Shown: piece after piece, positions 1-7,042 of the stretch | Numbering within the stretch: the first letter of the stretch is position 1 | Layout: each line of letters starts with the position of its first letter | Assembly (NCBI GenBank): GCA_023258355.1 | Contig: JALQZL010000025.1 | Coordinates: forward strand, 1-15,782 | Direction of reading: 5' to 3' | Length of the DNA: 15,782 nt | From: Wenzhouxiangellaceae bacterium | Lineage (GTDB): Bacteria; Pseudomonadota; Gammaproteobacteria; Xanthomonadales; Wenzhouxiangellaceae | Program-made: the position numbers and the translations under genes | Notes under the pieces: generated by a model | What the model was told of the DNA's origin: nothing | The model's input: the letters and a program-made list of their open reading frames with translations, nothing else | Databases searched by the model: none

Positions 1-164
1 CCCGCACTGATCACGAAGACAGGATTGTGTAGGTCCAAACCCTTCCACTGGATATTGTCTTGCCCGATCTCGTAGTCGGTCTCGTAGACCTCCTCGAGCT
101 CTGCTATCAGTGGGTCTTCAGCGACCTCGCCATCGCTGGAATCTGAATTGGGGCCGTGACTCAC
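1..164 (-). CDS. Probable BCCT-family (betaine/choline/carnitine-type) transporter, N-terminal fragment cut by the window edge
   Basis: This is the first 54 codons of a minus-strand gene that continues past base 1. The start chosen is GTG at 164-162, whose last two bases sit inside the TGA stop of dgt (163-161), a GTGA 4-bp overlap. A G-run at 174-170 lies 5 bases upstream and could act as a weak ribosome site. The fragment is an acidic, hydrophilic N-terminus followed by GQDNIQWKGLDLHNPVFVIS, which resembles the cytoplasmic tail and start of TM1 in marine BCCT symporters, where a 'GxDxHNPVFxxSA' stretch opens the first membrane helix. Members of that family import compatible solutes such as glycine betaine by sodium or proton symport. 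The coupling to dgt suggests the two share a transcript. The call rests on only about 20 recognisable residues, so another membrane protein is possible. Confidence 0.6.
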   Translation of the reverse strand, partial: MSHGPNSDSSDGEVAEDPLIAELEEVYETDYEIGQDNIQWKGLDLHNPVFVISA

Positions 165-1183
165 ACAAGCCCCCGGGGTCTGAACAGCTGATCGTGCAGA
201 TTCAGCGCATAACGATCCGTCATACCAGCCACAAAATCTAAAACCTGGGTCAAACGGTCAGCTTCTTGATTTCGGTAAGTTTCTGGAATCTCATCAGGGT
301 GCGACATCAAATGGTCCACTAATTGATGTATGACCAATCGCGCACGATCTGATTGCCTCACAGCGGATGGGCGCATGTACACTCGCTCAAACATGAACTC
401 ACGAAACTGCTTCATGGCCAACATAACATCAGCAGACATCGCAATCTTGCCTCTTTTGACAGACTCATCAATGACGGCATTGACCATGACATTAATCCAA
501 CTTCGACCACGAATCGGACCCAGGCAATCAACAACCTCTTTGGGGACGTCCTCGACACCGATGACACCGGCGCGTAACGCATCATGTAAATCGTGAGTGA
601 GATAAGCGATTCGGTCTGCAAATCGGATCAACCACGCCTCAGGTGTCTCTGGAGGAGGCTGGATTTTCCAAGTATGCGCTCTGATGCCATCGAGCACTTC
701 ATGGGTTAGGTTGGCAGGCTCTAATGTTTGGAAGATCCGCACGCCTTGCTCTGAGTGCAGCCATTCACCATCCACGTAATCACAGAGCGCGGCCTCGCCT
801 GTATGGCCAAAGGGTGTGTGGCCGCAGTCATGGGCGAGTGCAATGGCTTCTGTCAGACTCTCATTTAAGCCAAGCGCCACAGCCAGGGCACGGGCGACTT
901 GGGTCACTTGCAGCGTATGGGTCATCCGAGTGACAAAGTGATCGCCCTCCGGATTGATAAACACCTGAGTTTTGTGCTTCAAGCGCCGAAACGCTTTTGA
1001 ATGCAATACCCGGTCCCGATCTAGCTCAAAGGCCGTCCGATAGGCATCCGGCGCCTCTTCCACTGCTCGGCCTTTGGTGTGAACAGATTGTGTGGCCAGA
1101 GGCGATAGCGACAACTCACGCGCCTCGCGTGCAGACCGATCAACCACTATCAATCCACTGTTTATGGGTGTGACTGATGACAT
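161..1183 (-). CDS. dgt: Deoxyguanosinetriphosphate triphosphohydrolase-like protein (HD-domain dNTPase)
   Basis: Cytoplasmic enzyme of 340 aa that cleaves dNTPs to deoxynucleoside and tripolyphosphate, helping to set dNTP pools. The N-terminal part has the family stretch RDRVLHSKAFRRLKHKTQVF (residues about 57-76), then the HD metal site: H89 in TRMTHTLQV, H118-D119 in ALAHDCGHTPFGH, and D190 in IRFADRIAYLTHD. All four expected ligands are present. The length fits the shorter dGTPase-like subfamily rather than the roughly 500-aa E. coli Dgt, so the substrate may be broader than dGTP. The ATG at 1183 has an AGG six bases upstream. An in-frame TAG two codons further up rules out a longer start. 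It overlaps the small ORF 1162-1266 at its start and the BCCT gene at its end. Confidence 0.93.
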   Translation of the reverse strand: MSSVTPINSGLIVVDRSAREARELSLSPLATQSVHTKGRAVEEAPDAYRTAFELDRDRVLHSKAFRRLKHKTQVFINPEGDHFVTRMTHTLQVTQVARALAVALGLNESLTEAIALAHDCGHTPFGHTGEAALCDYVDGEWLHSEQGVRIFQTLEPANLTHEVLDGIRAHTWKIQPPPETPEAWLIRFADRIAYLTHDLHDALRAGVIGVEDVPKEVVDCLGPIRGRSWINVMVNAVIDESVKRGKIAMSADVMLAMKQFREFMFERVYMRPSAVRQSDRARLVIHQLVDHLMSHPDEIPETYRNQEADRLTQVLDFVAGMTDRYALNLHDQLFRPRGLV

Positions 1184-1266
1184 AGATACCTAGTGTACCG
1201 CAGACCGAGGTCTACAAGAATGCTCTCGGTTAATAAACTGAGTCCAAGCTTATTCATTTCCATCAT
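1162..1266 (-). CDS. Candidate 34-codon small ORF or leader peptide overlapping the dgt start
   Basis: The dapD-dgt gap holds a short ORF starting ATG-ATG at 1266 and 1263 and ending in TAA at 1164-1162. Its stop lies 21 bases inside dgt, in a different frame. An exact AAGGAG (1279-1274) sits 7 bases before the first ATG. This is one of the best ribosome sites in the window and far better than dgt's own. The predicted peptide begins MMEMNKLGLSLLTES, is rich in Leu, has an amphipathic look, and ends in HQSHP. I recognise no family. It may be a true small protein, a leader that couples ribosome flow into dgt, or a chance frame. Support comes from the Shine-Dalgarno and the overlap geometry only. 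Confidence 0.4.
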   Translation of the reverse strand: MMEMNKLGLSLLTESILVDLGLRYTRYLCHQSHP

Positions 1267-1273
1267 GTGATTT

Positions 1274-1279
1274 CTCCTT
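1274..1279 (-). promoter_or_regulatory. Strong Shine-Dalgarno AAGGAG in the dapD-dgt gap
   Basis: AAGGAG is on the minus strand, 7 bases before ATG 1266. It matches the anti-Shine-Dalgarno core fully, and no annotated large gene uses it. It is the main argument for translation of the small ORF 1162-1266. Confidence 0.55.
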
Positions 1280-1378
1280 GCCTAATACGCTGTCCTCCCA
1301 GTTTAAAAGACACCTGAAATAGGTCGAGGAGTATCTGAATAACCATACAACGATTATGCAAAGTAACCAGTCGCACAA

Positions 1379-2197
1379 TTAGGCTCGAAGCAACTCATTG
1401 ATGGCGGTTCGTGCCCGGGTTTTTTCGTCCACTGTTTTGACAATGATGGCGGCTGAAAGACTGTGACTACCGTCCTTGGCTGGCAAAGTGCCAGACACCA
1501 CCACAGCACCGGCGGGCACCCGACCCTGATGAATCTCACCAGTGGCGCGATTGTAAATTTTTGTCGACTGTCCAATAAAGACACCCATGCCGATCACAGC
1601 GCCCCGCTCGACGACGACACCCTCAACAATTTCGGAGCGTGCACCGATAAAGCAGTCATCTTCGATGATGGTGGGCTGGGCTTGAAGTGGCTCTAAAACA
1701 CCCCCTATCCCAGCACCTCCCGACAAATGAACACGTTGGCCGATTTGTGCGCAAGAACCCACGGTGGCCCAAGTATCAATCATGCTCCCCTGCCCCACAT
1801 AGGCACCAATGTTGACATAGCTGGGCATCAACACCACATCTTCACCGATGTGCGCACCTTGCCGAACAATGGCTGGCGGTACGATGCGGGCTTTGGTGGC
1901 AACCGGGTCATCATTCGCACCAAAACGCAATGCCACCTTGTCATAGAACTGAGTGAATCCTCCCTCCATCGTGCGATTGGATGAAATACGAAAATGCAGC
2001 AAAATCGCTTTTTTCAACCACTCATTAACTTCCCACCCCGCTGGCTTTGGTTCAGCCACGCGCAGATGACCGGACTCTAATAACGCCAAGCATTGATCAA
2101 TGGTGTTTCGCAATGAGTCGGGATGGCTGTCAGGCGACAAAGCGTCACGCTCTGCCCATGCCGATTCAATGGTTGATTGCCACTCGCTTTGACTCAT
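1379..2197 (-). CDS. dapD: 2,3,4,5-tetrahydropyridine-2,6-dicarboxylate N-succinyltransferase
   Basis: Cytoplasmic acyltransferase that succinylates tetrahydrodipicolinate from succinyl-CoA, the committed step of the succinylase branch of the diaminopimelate/lysine pathway that feeds peptidoglycan. The 272 aa closely match the E. coli length (274). An N-terminal helical domain (about 1-95, with WEVNEWLKKAILLHFR) is followed by left-handed beta-helix hexapeptide turns (about 105-210), including MPSYVNIGAYVGQGSMIDTW and VHLSGGAGIGGVLEP. D141 in MIDTW and E189 in GARSEI fall where the active-site acids are expected from the family. I chose the ATG at 2197 because AGGAG lies 6 bases upstream (2208-2204) and the protein then begins MSQSEWQSTI. 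A longer frame to 2245 would run into glnD. It starts 16 bp after the glnD stop, so co-transcription with map-glnD is likely. Confidence 0.97.
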   Translation of the reverse strand: MSQSEWQSTIESAWAERDALSPDSHPDSLRNTIDQCLALLESGHLRVAEPKPAGWEVNEWLKKAILLHFRISSNRTMEGGFTQFYDKVALRFGANDDPVATKARIVPPAIVRQGAHIGEDVVLMPSYVNIGAYVGQGSMIDTWATVGSCAQIGQRVHLSGGAGIGGVLEPLQAQPTIIEDDCFIGARSEIVEGVVVERGAVIGMGVFIGQSTKIYNRATGEIHQGRVPAGAVVVSGTLPAKDGSHSLSAAIIVKTVDEKTRARTAINELLRA

Positions 2198-2213
2198 CTT
2201 GCTCTCCTCATTT

Positions 2214-4895
2214 TCATCCATCGAGTTGTTCCAAGAGCGCTTCATGCAAGGCCGCTCGACATGACTGGTCTAGGGCAAGCAATTGTCCATCGACTTCTTG
2301 GCCAATAATAAAAATATCCTCCACACGCTGCCCGAAGGTGGCGATACGCGCATCGAGAAGCCTTAAATCAAGCGCTACCAATGTTTCTGCAATGGCTGAT
2401 AACAATCCGGGACGATCAGTAGCGTTGATTTCTAGTTTGGTAAGCCCCTCAGGCCGGTCTTTGAGCAAAATCTCTGGCCTGCTGATAAAGGGTTGGAACC
2501 GCCTAGGCACGGGCCGAGGAGGTAATGGCCTGACCGACTGTGCAACCAACTGCTGACCCAAGGTCTCATTTAGCCTAGCGGCATCCTCTTCGTTTAATGG
2601 CTGAGCGTCATGACCCATGACCTGAAATAAATCCCAACTCAACCCATCACGGCTGGTAATAATGCGCGCGGCCAGAACATTGAGCTGCATGCGATCGAGT
2701 TCGCGGGCCACTAGCGCAAAAAGCCCTGGGAAGTCGTCCGCATGAACAAAGATCTCTGATACCCCTTTGGTCGACTCTGATTGAATCGCTACCAGCGGCC
2801 GATGGTGAGCATTGAGGACACATTGCGTGGTCCAAATTAATTGTTCATTGTCTAAGCTTAAAAAGGCCCGCTCTGGCAGGGTTGCCCAAAGTGCTTCAAC
2901 CTTGGGCTGTTCATTCCCGGCAAAGGCACTCATGACTTCTTTGCGTGTCTCTTCAATACCCTCAGGTCTTTGCACTGGGTCATCTAGCCCTCGCTCTAAA
3001 GCCTCCGTGGTTGCCTCATAGAGAGACCACAATAGGCTGTCCTTCCAGGAGTTCCACAAGCTCGGGCTGGTCGCAGCAATATCGGCCACCGTTAAGACAA
3101 ACAAATAGTCTAAGTGACGCTGATCACTGATTCGCTGTGCAAACCGGCTGACCACGACGGGGTCTGAGACGTCCTCTCTTTGAGAGGTTAAGGACATGGC
3201 CAAATGTTCTCGCACCAACCACACCACAAGCGCCTGATCTGACGGCTCGATCGCCAATTGCTCGCAAAATACTTTGGCATCTTCCGCTCCCAACTCAGAA
3301 TGGTCACCTCCGCGACCTTTGGCGATGTCATGGAAAAGGGCCGCCAAATATAGAAGCTCAGGCCGATCGATGCGTTCAAAAACGCCAATGGCATGCCCGA
3401 AGAGGTCGGGGTGGGTGCGGTTAGCAAACCGCCTTAAGTTTCTTATGACAAACAAGGTGTGTTGATCAACGGTGTAGACGTGGAAAAGATCAAATTGCAT
3501 CCGCCCTGTGATTTGAGAGAAGGCAGGAAGCAATGCAGCAAGCACGCCATAGCGGTTCATTCGAGCCAATTGGTGATACACGCCACTCGGGCTTTTCAAT
3601 AATTCAAGGAATAAAGACAGCACCTCTGGATCAGCCCGAAAATGATCATCGATTAAATACAAATGCTCACGAACCAAGCGAATAGTGGCAGCACGCACGC
3701 CGATAATGTCTGGATGCCGAGCCAAGACATTGAACATCCTGATCAACAAAATGGGCTGATAGACAAAGCCTTGTGTGTCGATTAACTCAAGGTATCCGTC
3801 TGTGATTTTGAAGTCCTCATCAATGGGACCACTGGGCAAATGCGCACGATTGGCCAGTAATTCCTCCTCAAAACTTTGTAATAAGCGCTCATTTAATCTC
3901 GCCAATCGCATGGCGATGCGGTAGTAGCGCTGCATGAATTGCTCCACCTCAGCATTGGTCACTGCCTCGTGGTCATGGCTGTCACCAAAATGCTTGGCCA
4001 ATTGTCGTTGATGATCAAACAAAAGCCGCTCTTCATGGCGGCCAGCCAACACATGCAACGCCCAGCGAAGTGACCACAAATACTCTCGTCCACCCACCAG
4101 CTCGTCATACTCATCTTCAGACAAAAAGTCATGCTCAACTAGGCCATGCAAAGTGGCGGTCTTGAAGTGACGCTGGGTGACCCAGGCAATCATTTGAACA
4201 TCCCGTAACCCACCAGGACCCTCTTTTAGATTCGGCTCAAGGTTATAAATAGTGTCTTCATACTGCGCATAGCGCGCCGTCTGCTCTTCCACTTTTGCCG
4301 TAAAAAACACGTCAGCGGGCCAAATCTTCGGATCGTCCAGTGCAGCGCTTAATCTGTGATAGACCTCACCTGGACCCGTCAATAACCGCATTTCCATCAG
4401 GTTTGTCATCACAGTCACGTCGGCCGTGGCTTGTGCGACACACTCAGACAAGCTCCTGATGCTGTGTCCAGGATGAAGGTGGGCATCCCATAGCACCTGT
4501 ACAAAATGGGTCAGCCCAGCAGTCACGCTAGAGGGCAGATCGCCAGATTCGCTGTGAAGCACCAACAAATCAACATCGGAATGAGGATGTAACTCACCTC
4601 GCCCAAAACCGCCGACAGCACACAGCGCCAACGAAGCCGATGCCGGTATCAGTGTCTCAAACACATGAATAATCAACTGCTCAACCACCCAGGCTCGGGC
4701 ATGCACTAACTCACTGATCGAATACCCTTGTTCAAATAGTCGGTTGAGTTCTTGATCAGCTTGGGCGCGCAGCGTATCGACTGCTTTGGACAGTTCAGCA
4801 GGCTCAGCTGGCAATTGCTCAAGCTGTCGTAGATCAAGACAATGGCGAGTTGCTGGAACGGCGCCAAGCCTTTCGGTGGGCGCGATCACCATCAT
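2214..4895 (-). CDS. glnD: Bifunctional [protein-PII] uridylyltransferase / uridylyl-removing enzyme
   Basis: Cytoplasmic glutamine sensor that adds UMP to PII proteins (GlnB/GlnK) when nitrogen is short and removes it when glutamine is high. Domains in order are: nucleotidyltransferase with GGFGRGELHPHSDVDLL (about 95-111, catalytic acids D107 and D109); the conserved KEGPGGLRD (about 224-232); an HD hydrolase domain with H479 in VDQHTLFV and H522-D523 in AALFHDIAKGRGGDHS; and two C-terminal ACT domains (about 714-761 and 820-868) with the paired 'DxPGLxxxxA' signatures. No key motif is missing. The start is ATG at 4895, which overlaps the map stop as TAATG and gives 893 aa, against 890 in E. 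coli. A longer open frame to 5006 is antisense-like filler inside map. Confidence 0.97.
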   Translation of the reverse strand: MMVIAPTERLGAVPATRHCLDLRQLEQLPAEPAELSKAVDTLRAQADQELNRLFEQGYSISELVHARAWVVEQLIIHVFETLIPASASLALCAVGGFGRGELHPHSDVDLLVLHSESGDLPSSVTAGLTHFVQVLWDAHLHPGHSIRSLSECVAQATADVTVMTNLMEMRLLTGPGEVYHRLSAALDDPKIWPADVFFTAKVEEQTARYAQYEDTIYNLEPNLKEGPGGLRDVQMIAWVTQRHFKTATLHGLVEHDFLSEDEYDELVGGREYLWSLRWALHVLAGRHEERLLFDHQRQLAKHFGDSHDHEAVTNAEVEQFMQRYYRIAMRLARLNERLLQSFEEELLANRAHLPSGPIDEDFKITDGYLELIDTQGFVYQPILLIRMFNVLARHPDIIGVRAATIRLVREHLYLIDDHFRADPEVLSLFLELLKSPSGVYHQLARMNRYGVLAALLPAFSQITGRMQFDLFHVYTVDQHTLFVIRNLRRFANRTHPDLFGHAIGVFERIDRPELLYLAALFHDIAKGRGGDHSELGAEDAKVFCEQLAIEPSDQALVVWLVREHLAMSLTSQREDVSDPVVVSRFAQRISDQRHLDYLFVLTVADIAATSPSLWNSWKDSLLWSLYEATTEALERGLDDPVQRPEGIEETRKEVMSAFAGNEQPKVEALWATLPERAFLSLDNEQLIWTTQCVLNAHHRPLVAIQSESTKGVSEIFVHADDFPGLFALVARELDRMQLNVLAARIITSRDGLSWDLFQVMGHDAQPLNEEDAARLNETLGQQLVAQSVRPLPPRPVPRRFQPFISRPEILLKDRPEGLTKLEINATDRPGLLSAIAETLVALDLRLLDARIATFGQRVEDIFIIGQEVDGQLLALDQSCRAALHEALLEQLDG

Positions 4896-5668
4896 TAAAT
4901 CGGATGGCCTGGGAGCCGAGTCAGGATATCGACGCCCTCTTCGGTCACGGCTAGGGTATGCTCCCATTGCGCAGACAAGGACCGATCGCGAGTGATCACT
5001 GTCCAATCATCAGGCAAAAGCCGCGTGTGTGCCTTACCCAAGTTAATCATGGGTTCGATCGTAAAAGTCATCCCAGGCGCCAACACCGTCCCCTCCCCGG
5101 GCTTTCCGTAGTGAAGTACTTGGGGTGGCTCATGGAACTGGCGGCCAATGCCGTGGCCACAATACTCACGGACCACAGAACAGCGCTCAGACTCTGCATA
5201 GGATTGAATCGCATGGCCAATATCACCCAACGTGGCGCCTGGCTTGACCATTTCAATGCCAACGACCAGCGCACGATGCGCCACTTCGCAAATCCGTCTG
5301 GCTTTCACCGAAGGCTCACCAACATAAAACATACGACTGGTATCGCCGTGCCAACCATCCAAAATAATGGTCACATCAATATTGACAATATCACCCTCTT
5401 TTAGGGCTTTCTCAGAGGGAATGCCGTGGCAGACAACATGGTTAACAGAAGTGCAGATGGATTTTGGGAATCCTCGGTAGTGCAGTGGTGCTGGCGTGGC
5501 ACCCAAAGTCTGGGTGATAAACTCGTGGCAGCGCTGATTTAATTCTTCAGTGGTGACTTTGGGCTGGACGAAGGGCGTAATCATGTCAAGTACCCGCGCT
5601 GCCCCGTGCCCAGCCTTGCGCATGGCTTCAATATCTTCTGCAGTCTTAATGGGAACCAGAGTGCTCAT
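4895..5668 (-). CDS. map: Type I methionine aminopeptidase
   Basis: Dinuclear metalloenzyme of the cytosol that removes the initiator Met from nascent proteins after deformylation. The 257 aa cover the whole pita-bread fold. All metal ligands are visible: D98 in NIDVT, D109 in GWHGDTSRMF, H172 in GHGIGRQFHEPP, E205 in TIEPMIN and E236 in QWEHTLAVT. The substrate-binding His is H81 in VVCHGIP. The numbering is one off the E. coli enzyme. It heads the map-glnD-dapD run and is joined to glnD by a one-base overlap. In many gammaproteobacteria map lies divergent to rpsB-tsf. Here the divergent neighbour is an RND pump operon instead. The ATG at 5668 has no visible Shine-Dalgarno (the upstream bases are TGTTAGACCATC). 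Confidence 0.97.
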   Translation of the reverse strand: MSTLVPIKTAEDIEAMRKAGHGAARVLDMITPFVQPKVTTEELNQRCHEFITQTLGATPAPLHYRGFPKSICTSVNHVVCHGIPSEKALKEGDIVNIDVTIILDGWHGDTSRMFYVGEPSVKARRICEVAHRALVVGIEMVKPGATLGDIGHAIQSYAESERCSVVREYCGHGIGRQFHEPPQVLHYGKPGEGTVLAPGMTFTIEPMINLGKAHTRLLPDDWTVITRDRSLSAQWEHTLAVTEEGVDILTRLPGHPI

Positions 5669-5680
5669 GATGGTCTAACA

Positions 5681-5709
5681 GTTACAATAGCGTGTTTTCA
5701 GTGTATCAA
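5681..5709 (-). promoter_or_regulatory. Candidate sigma70 promoter for map-glnD-dapD
   Basis: On the minus strand TTGATA (5709-5704, 5 of 6 to TTGACA) is followed after 17 bases by TGTAAC (5686-5681, 4 of 6 to TATAAT). Transcription would begin near 5675, only about 6-7 bases before the map ATG. The spacing is ideal but the -10 is weak. Confidence 0.4.
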
Positions 5710-5715
5710 GTGTAC

Positions 5716-5777
5716 CCGATCATCCGAGCGCTTGATGCCCGAACTGTGCCTTTTGGCACGTGTGCGCATGATCCGAG
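5716..5777. promoter_or_regulatory. Dyad-rich control region between map and the RND operon
   Basis: The 156-bp divergent gap contains a 5-bp stem with a T4 loop (GTGCC-TTTT-GGCAC, 5746-5759), an overlapping GCAC-GT-GTGC dyad (5756-5765), the palindromes AGCGCT and TGCGCA, and two copies of ATCCGAG (5722-5728 and 5771-5777). Such clustering is common where a repressor controls an efflux operon, but no regulator gene lies nearby and no regulator family is recognisable from the sites. For the plus strand I can offer only TTGGCA (5780-5785) with a poor ACTAAT (5804-5809) as promoter elements. Confidence 0.3.
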
Positions 5778-5824
5778 GTTTGGCATCATATCCACCTAAT
5801 TTGACTAATTTGAGGCTTTTCGAA

Positions 5825-7042
5825 GTGGCAAAGTTTAAAAAGTATCTCCTGCCGCCCGCCATCATCTTTGGCGCGATTGTTGTGGTGATTTTATTAGCCG
5901 TTAATCGGCCAAAACCTCCTGAGCGGGAGCCCACCGTGACCGCCATGCTGGTAGAGGTGATGGAGGCCAAAACGAGTGAAGGCCACTTTTCTATTGAGGC
6001 ACAAGGCATCGTCAGACCAAAGACTCAAACCACGGTCTCTGCTGAGGTCAGTGGTCGGCTCGTGGCGCTCTCTGATCAGTTCGTGGCTGGCGGCTTTTTT
6101 AAGGCAGGCGATGTCCTCGCTCGCATTGATCCCAGCGATTATGAGGCCGCTTTGTTGCAAGCCCAAGCAGAGCTGGCTTCTGCTGAGGCCACCTTGGCAG
6201 ACGAACAGGCCAGATCAACGCAAGCGAAACGAGACTGGGAACGCATTCATGGCACTGACCGACAACCCAATGATCTGGTGCTGAGAAAACCTCAGCTGGC
6301 CAGAGCGCAAGCGTCGGTCGATGCCGCGAGAGCTGCCACTCTAAGAGCTCAGCGCAATTTGGATCGCACGCAGATTCGTCTTCCCTATGACGGTCTGGTG
6401 CGGACCAAAAATGTTGATTTGGGTCAGTATGTCAATGCGGGTATGGCCCTGGGTGTGACCTTTGCCATCGACGAGGCGGAGGTGCGGCTACCACTGTCTG
6501 CCCAAGATCGGGCATTTTTGACCCTGCCACGGGCGGGAGAAGTGGGCGCTGAAGGGCCAGTGGTCACGCTGGCTGCGGATGTCGATGGTCAAACCAATCA
6601 ATGGACAGGACAAGTGGTCAGAACTGAAGGTGTGATTGATGAAAATACGCGCTTAAGCTATGCCGTTGTCTCAATCACAGACCCCTATCAAAAAATGAAT
6701 GACGCATCATCTGATGCTGCAATCTTGCCAATGGGCACCTTCGTTGAGTGCGTGATTGAAGGCCGATCAGCCGCTGGTCTCATACAGCTGCCACGCTCGG
6801 CCCTTCGTGGTGGGGATACCGTCTTTATCGCCAATAGCAATGATGAATTAGAGATTCGTCAGGTGAACGTGGTACGTGCCACAACTGATGAAGTCTACGT
6901 TGCTGATGGGATTTCAGCGGGTGATCGGGTCATCACGACGGGCATCACCGCGCCTATTCCAGGATCTAAAATACGAGTTCGTGGCATGGAGTCTCTCTCC
7001 AGCCAAGAGGCCGTTGCTGAAAATGAGGAAACTGCATCATGA
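5825..7042 (+). CDS. RND efflux periplasmic adaptor subunit (membrane fusion protein)
   Basis: Periplasmic adaptor that links an inner-membrane RND pump to an outer-membrane channel. The start chosen is GTG at 5825, with GAGG at 5812-5815 nine bases upstream. This gives a 405-aa protein beginning MAKFKKYLLPPAIIFG, a single N-terminal membrane anchor (about 8-26) with no lipobox. There follow a biotinyl/lipoyl-like half (TTVSAEVSGRLVALSDQ, about 69-85), an alpha-helical hairpin rich in Ala, Gln and Glu (about 106-178), the second lipoyl half (TQIRLPYDGLVRTKNVDLGQYV) and beta-barrel and membrane-proximal domains to about residue 387. An open frame runs back to 5606 but would overlap map and lacks adaptor features; an ATG at 5768 in that frame has no ribosome site. 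It overlaps the pump gene by ATGA, so the two are translationally coupled. Confidence 0.88.
   Translation: MAKFKKYLLPPAIIFGAIVVVILLAVNRPKPPEREPTVTAMLVEVMEAKTSEGHFSIEAQGIVRPKTQTTVSAEVSGRLVALSDQFVAGGFFKAGDVLARIDPSDYEAALLQAQAELASAEATLADEQARSTQAKRDWERIHGTDRQPNDLVLRKPQLARAQASVDAARAATLRAQRNLDRTQIRLPYDGLVRTKNVDLGQYVNAGMALGVTFAIDEAEVRLPLSAQDRAFLTLPRAGEVGAEGPVVTLAADVDGQTNQWTGQVVRTEGVIDENTRLSYAVVSITDPYQKMNDASSDAAILPMGTFVECVIEGRSAAGLIQLPRSALRGGDTVFIANSNDELEIRQVNVVRATTDEVYVADGISAGDRVITTGITAPIPGSKIRVRGMESLSSQEAVAENEETAS

Noticed and set aside
1202..1213. AGACC-GA-GGTCT inverted repeat upstream of dgt
   Set aside because: It is only 5 bp per arm with a 2-base centre and lies inside the small ORF; this is common by chance and I have no matching regulator.
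1267..1378. Terminator or RNA element after dapD
   Set aside because: I found no GC-rich stem with a T-run; apart from the small-ORF ribosome site, nothing is recognisable there.
2198..2245. Longer dapD start at 2245
   Set aside because: The AGGAG at 2208-2204 and the conserved length both point to ATG 2197; the extra 16 residues would overlap the end of glnD.
2047..2556. Plus-strand open frame of 169 codons opposite dapD and glnD
   Set aside because: It lies wholly antisense to two well-supported genes, has a low-complexity Ser/Arg-rich translation with no recognisable motif, and crosses their boundary.
4896..5006. Longer glnD start at 5006
   Set aside because: It would add 37 residues overlapping map and depart from the family length; the TAATG junction at 4895 gives 893 aa and a natural coupled start.
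4958..5404. Plus-strand open frame of 148 codons inside map
   Set aside because: It is antisense to map, whose full catalytic set is intact; the translation looks like random coding-strand shadow.
5606..5824. Extended N-terminus of the RND adaptor back to 5606
   Set aside because: It overlaps the map start and its promoter and has no signal or ribosome site; adaptors begin with a short basic stretch and a membrane anchor, which fits GTG 5825.
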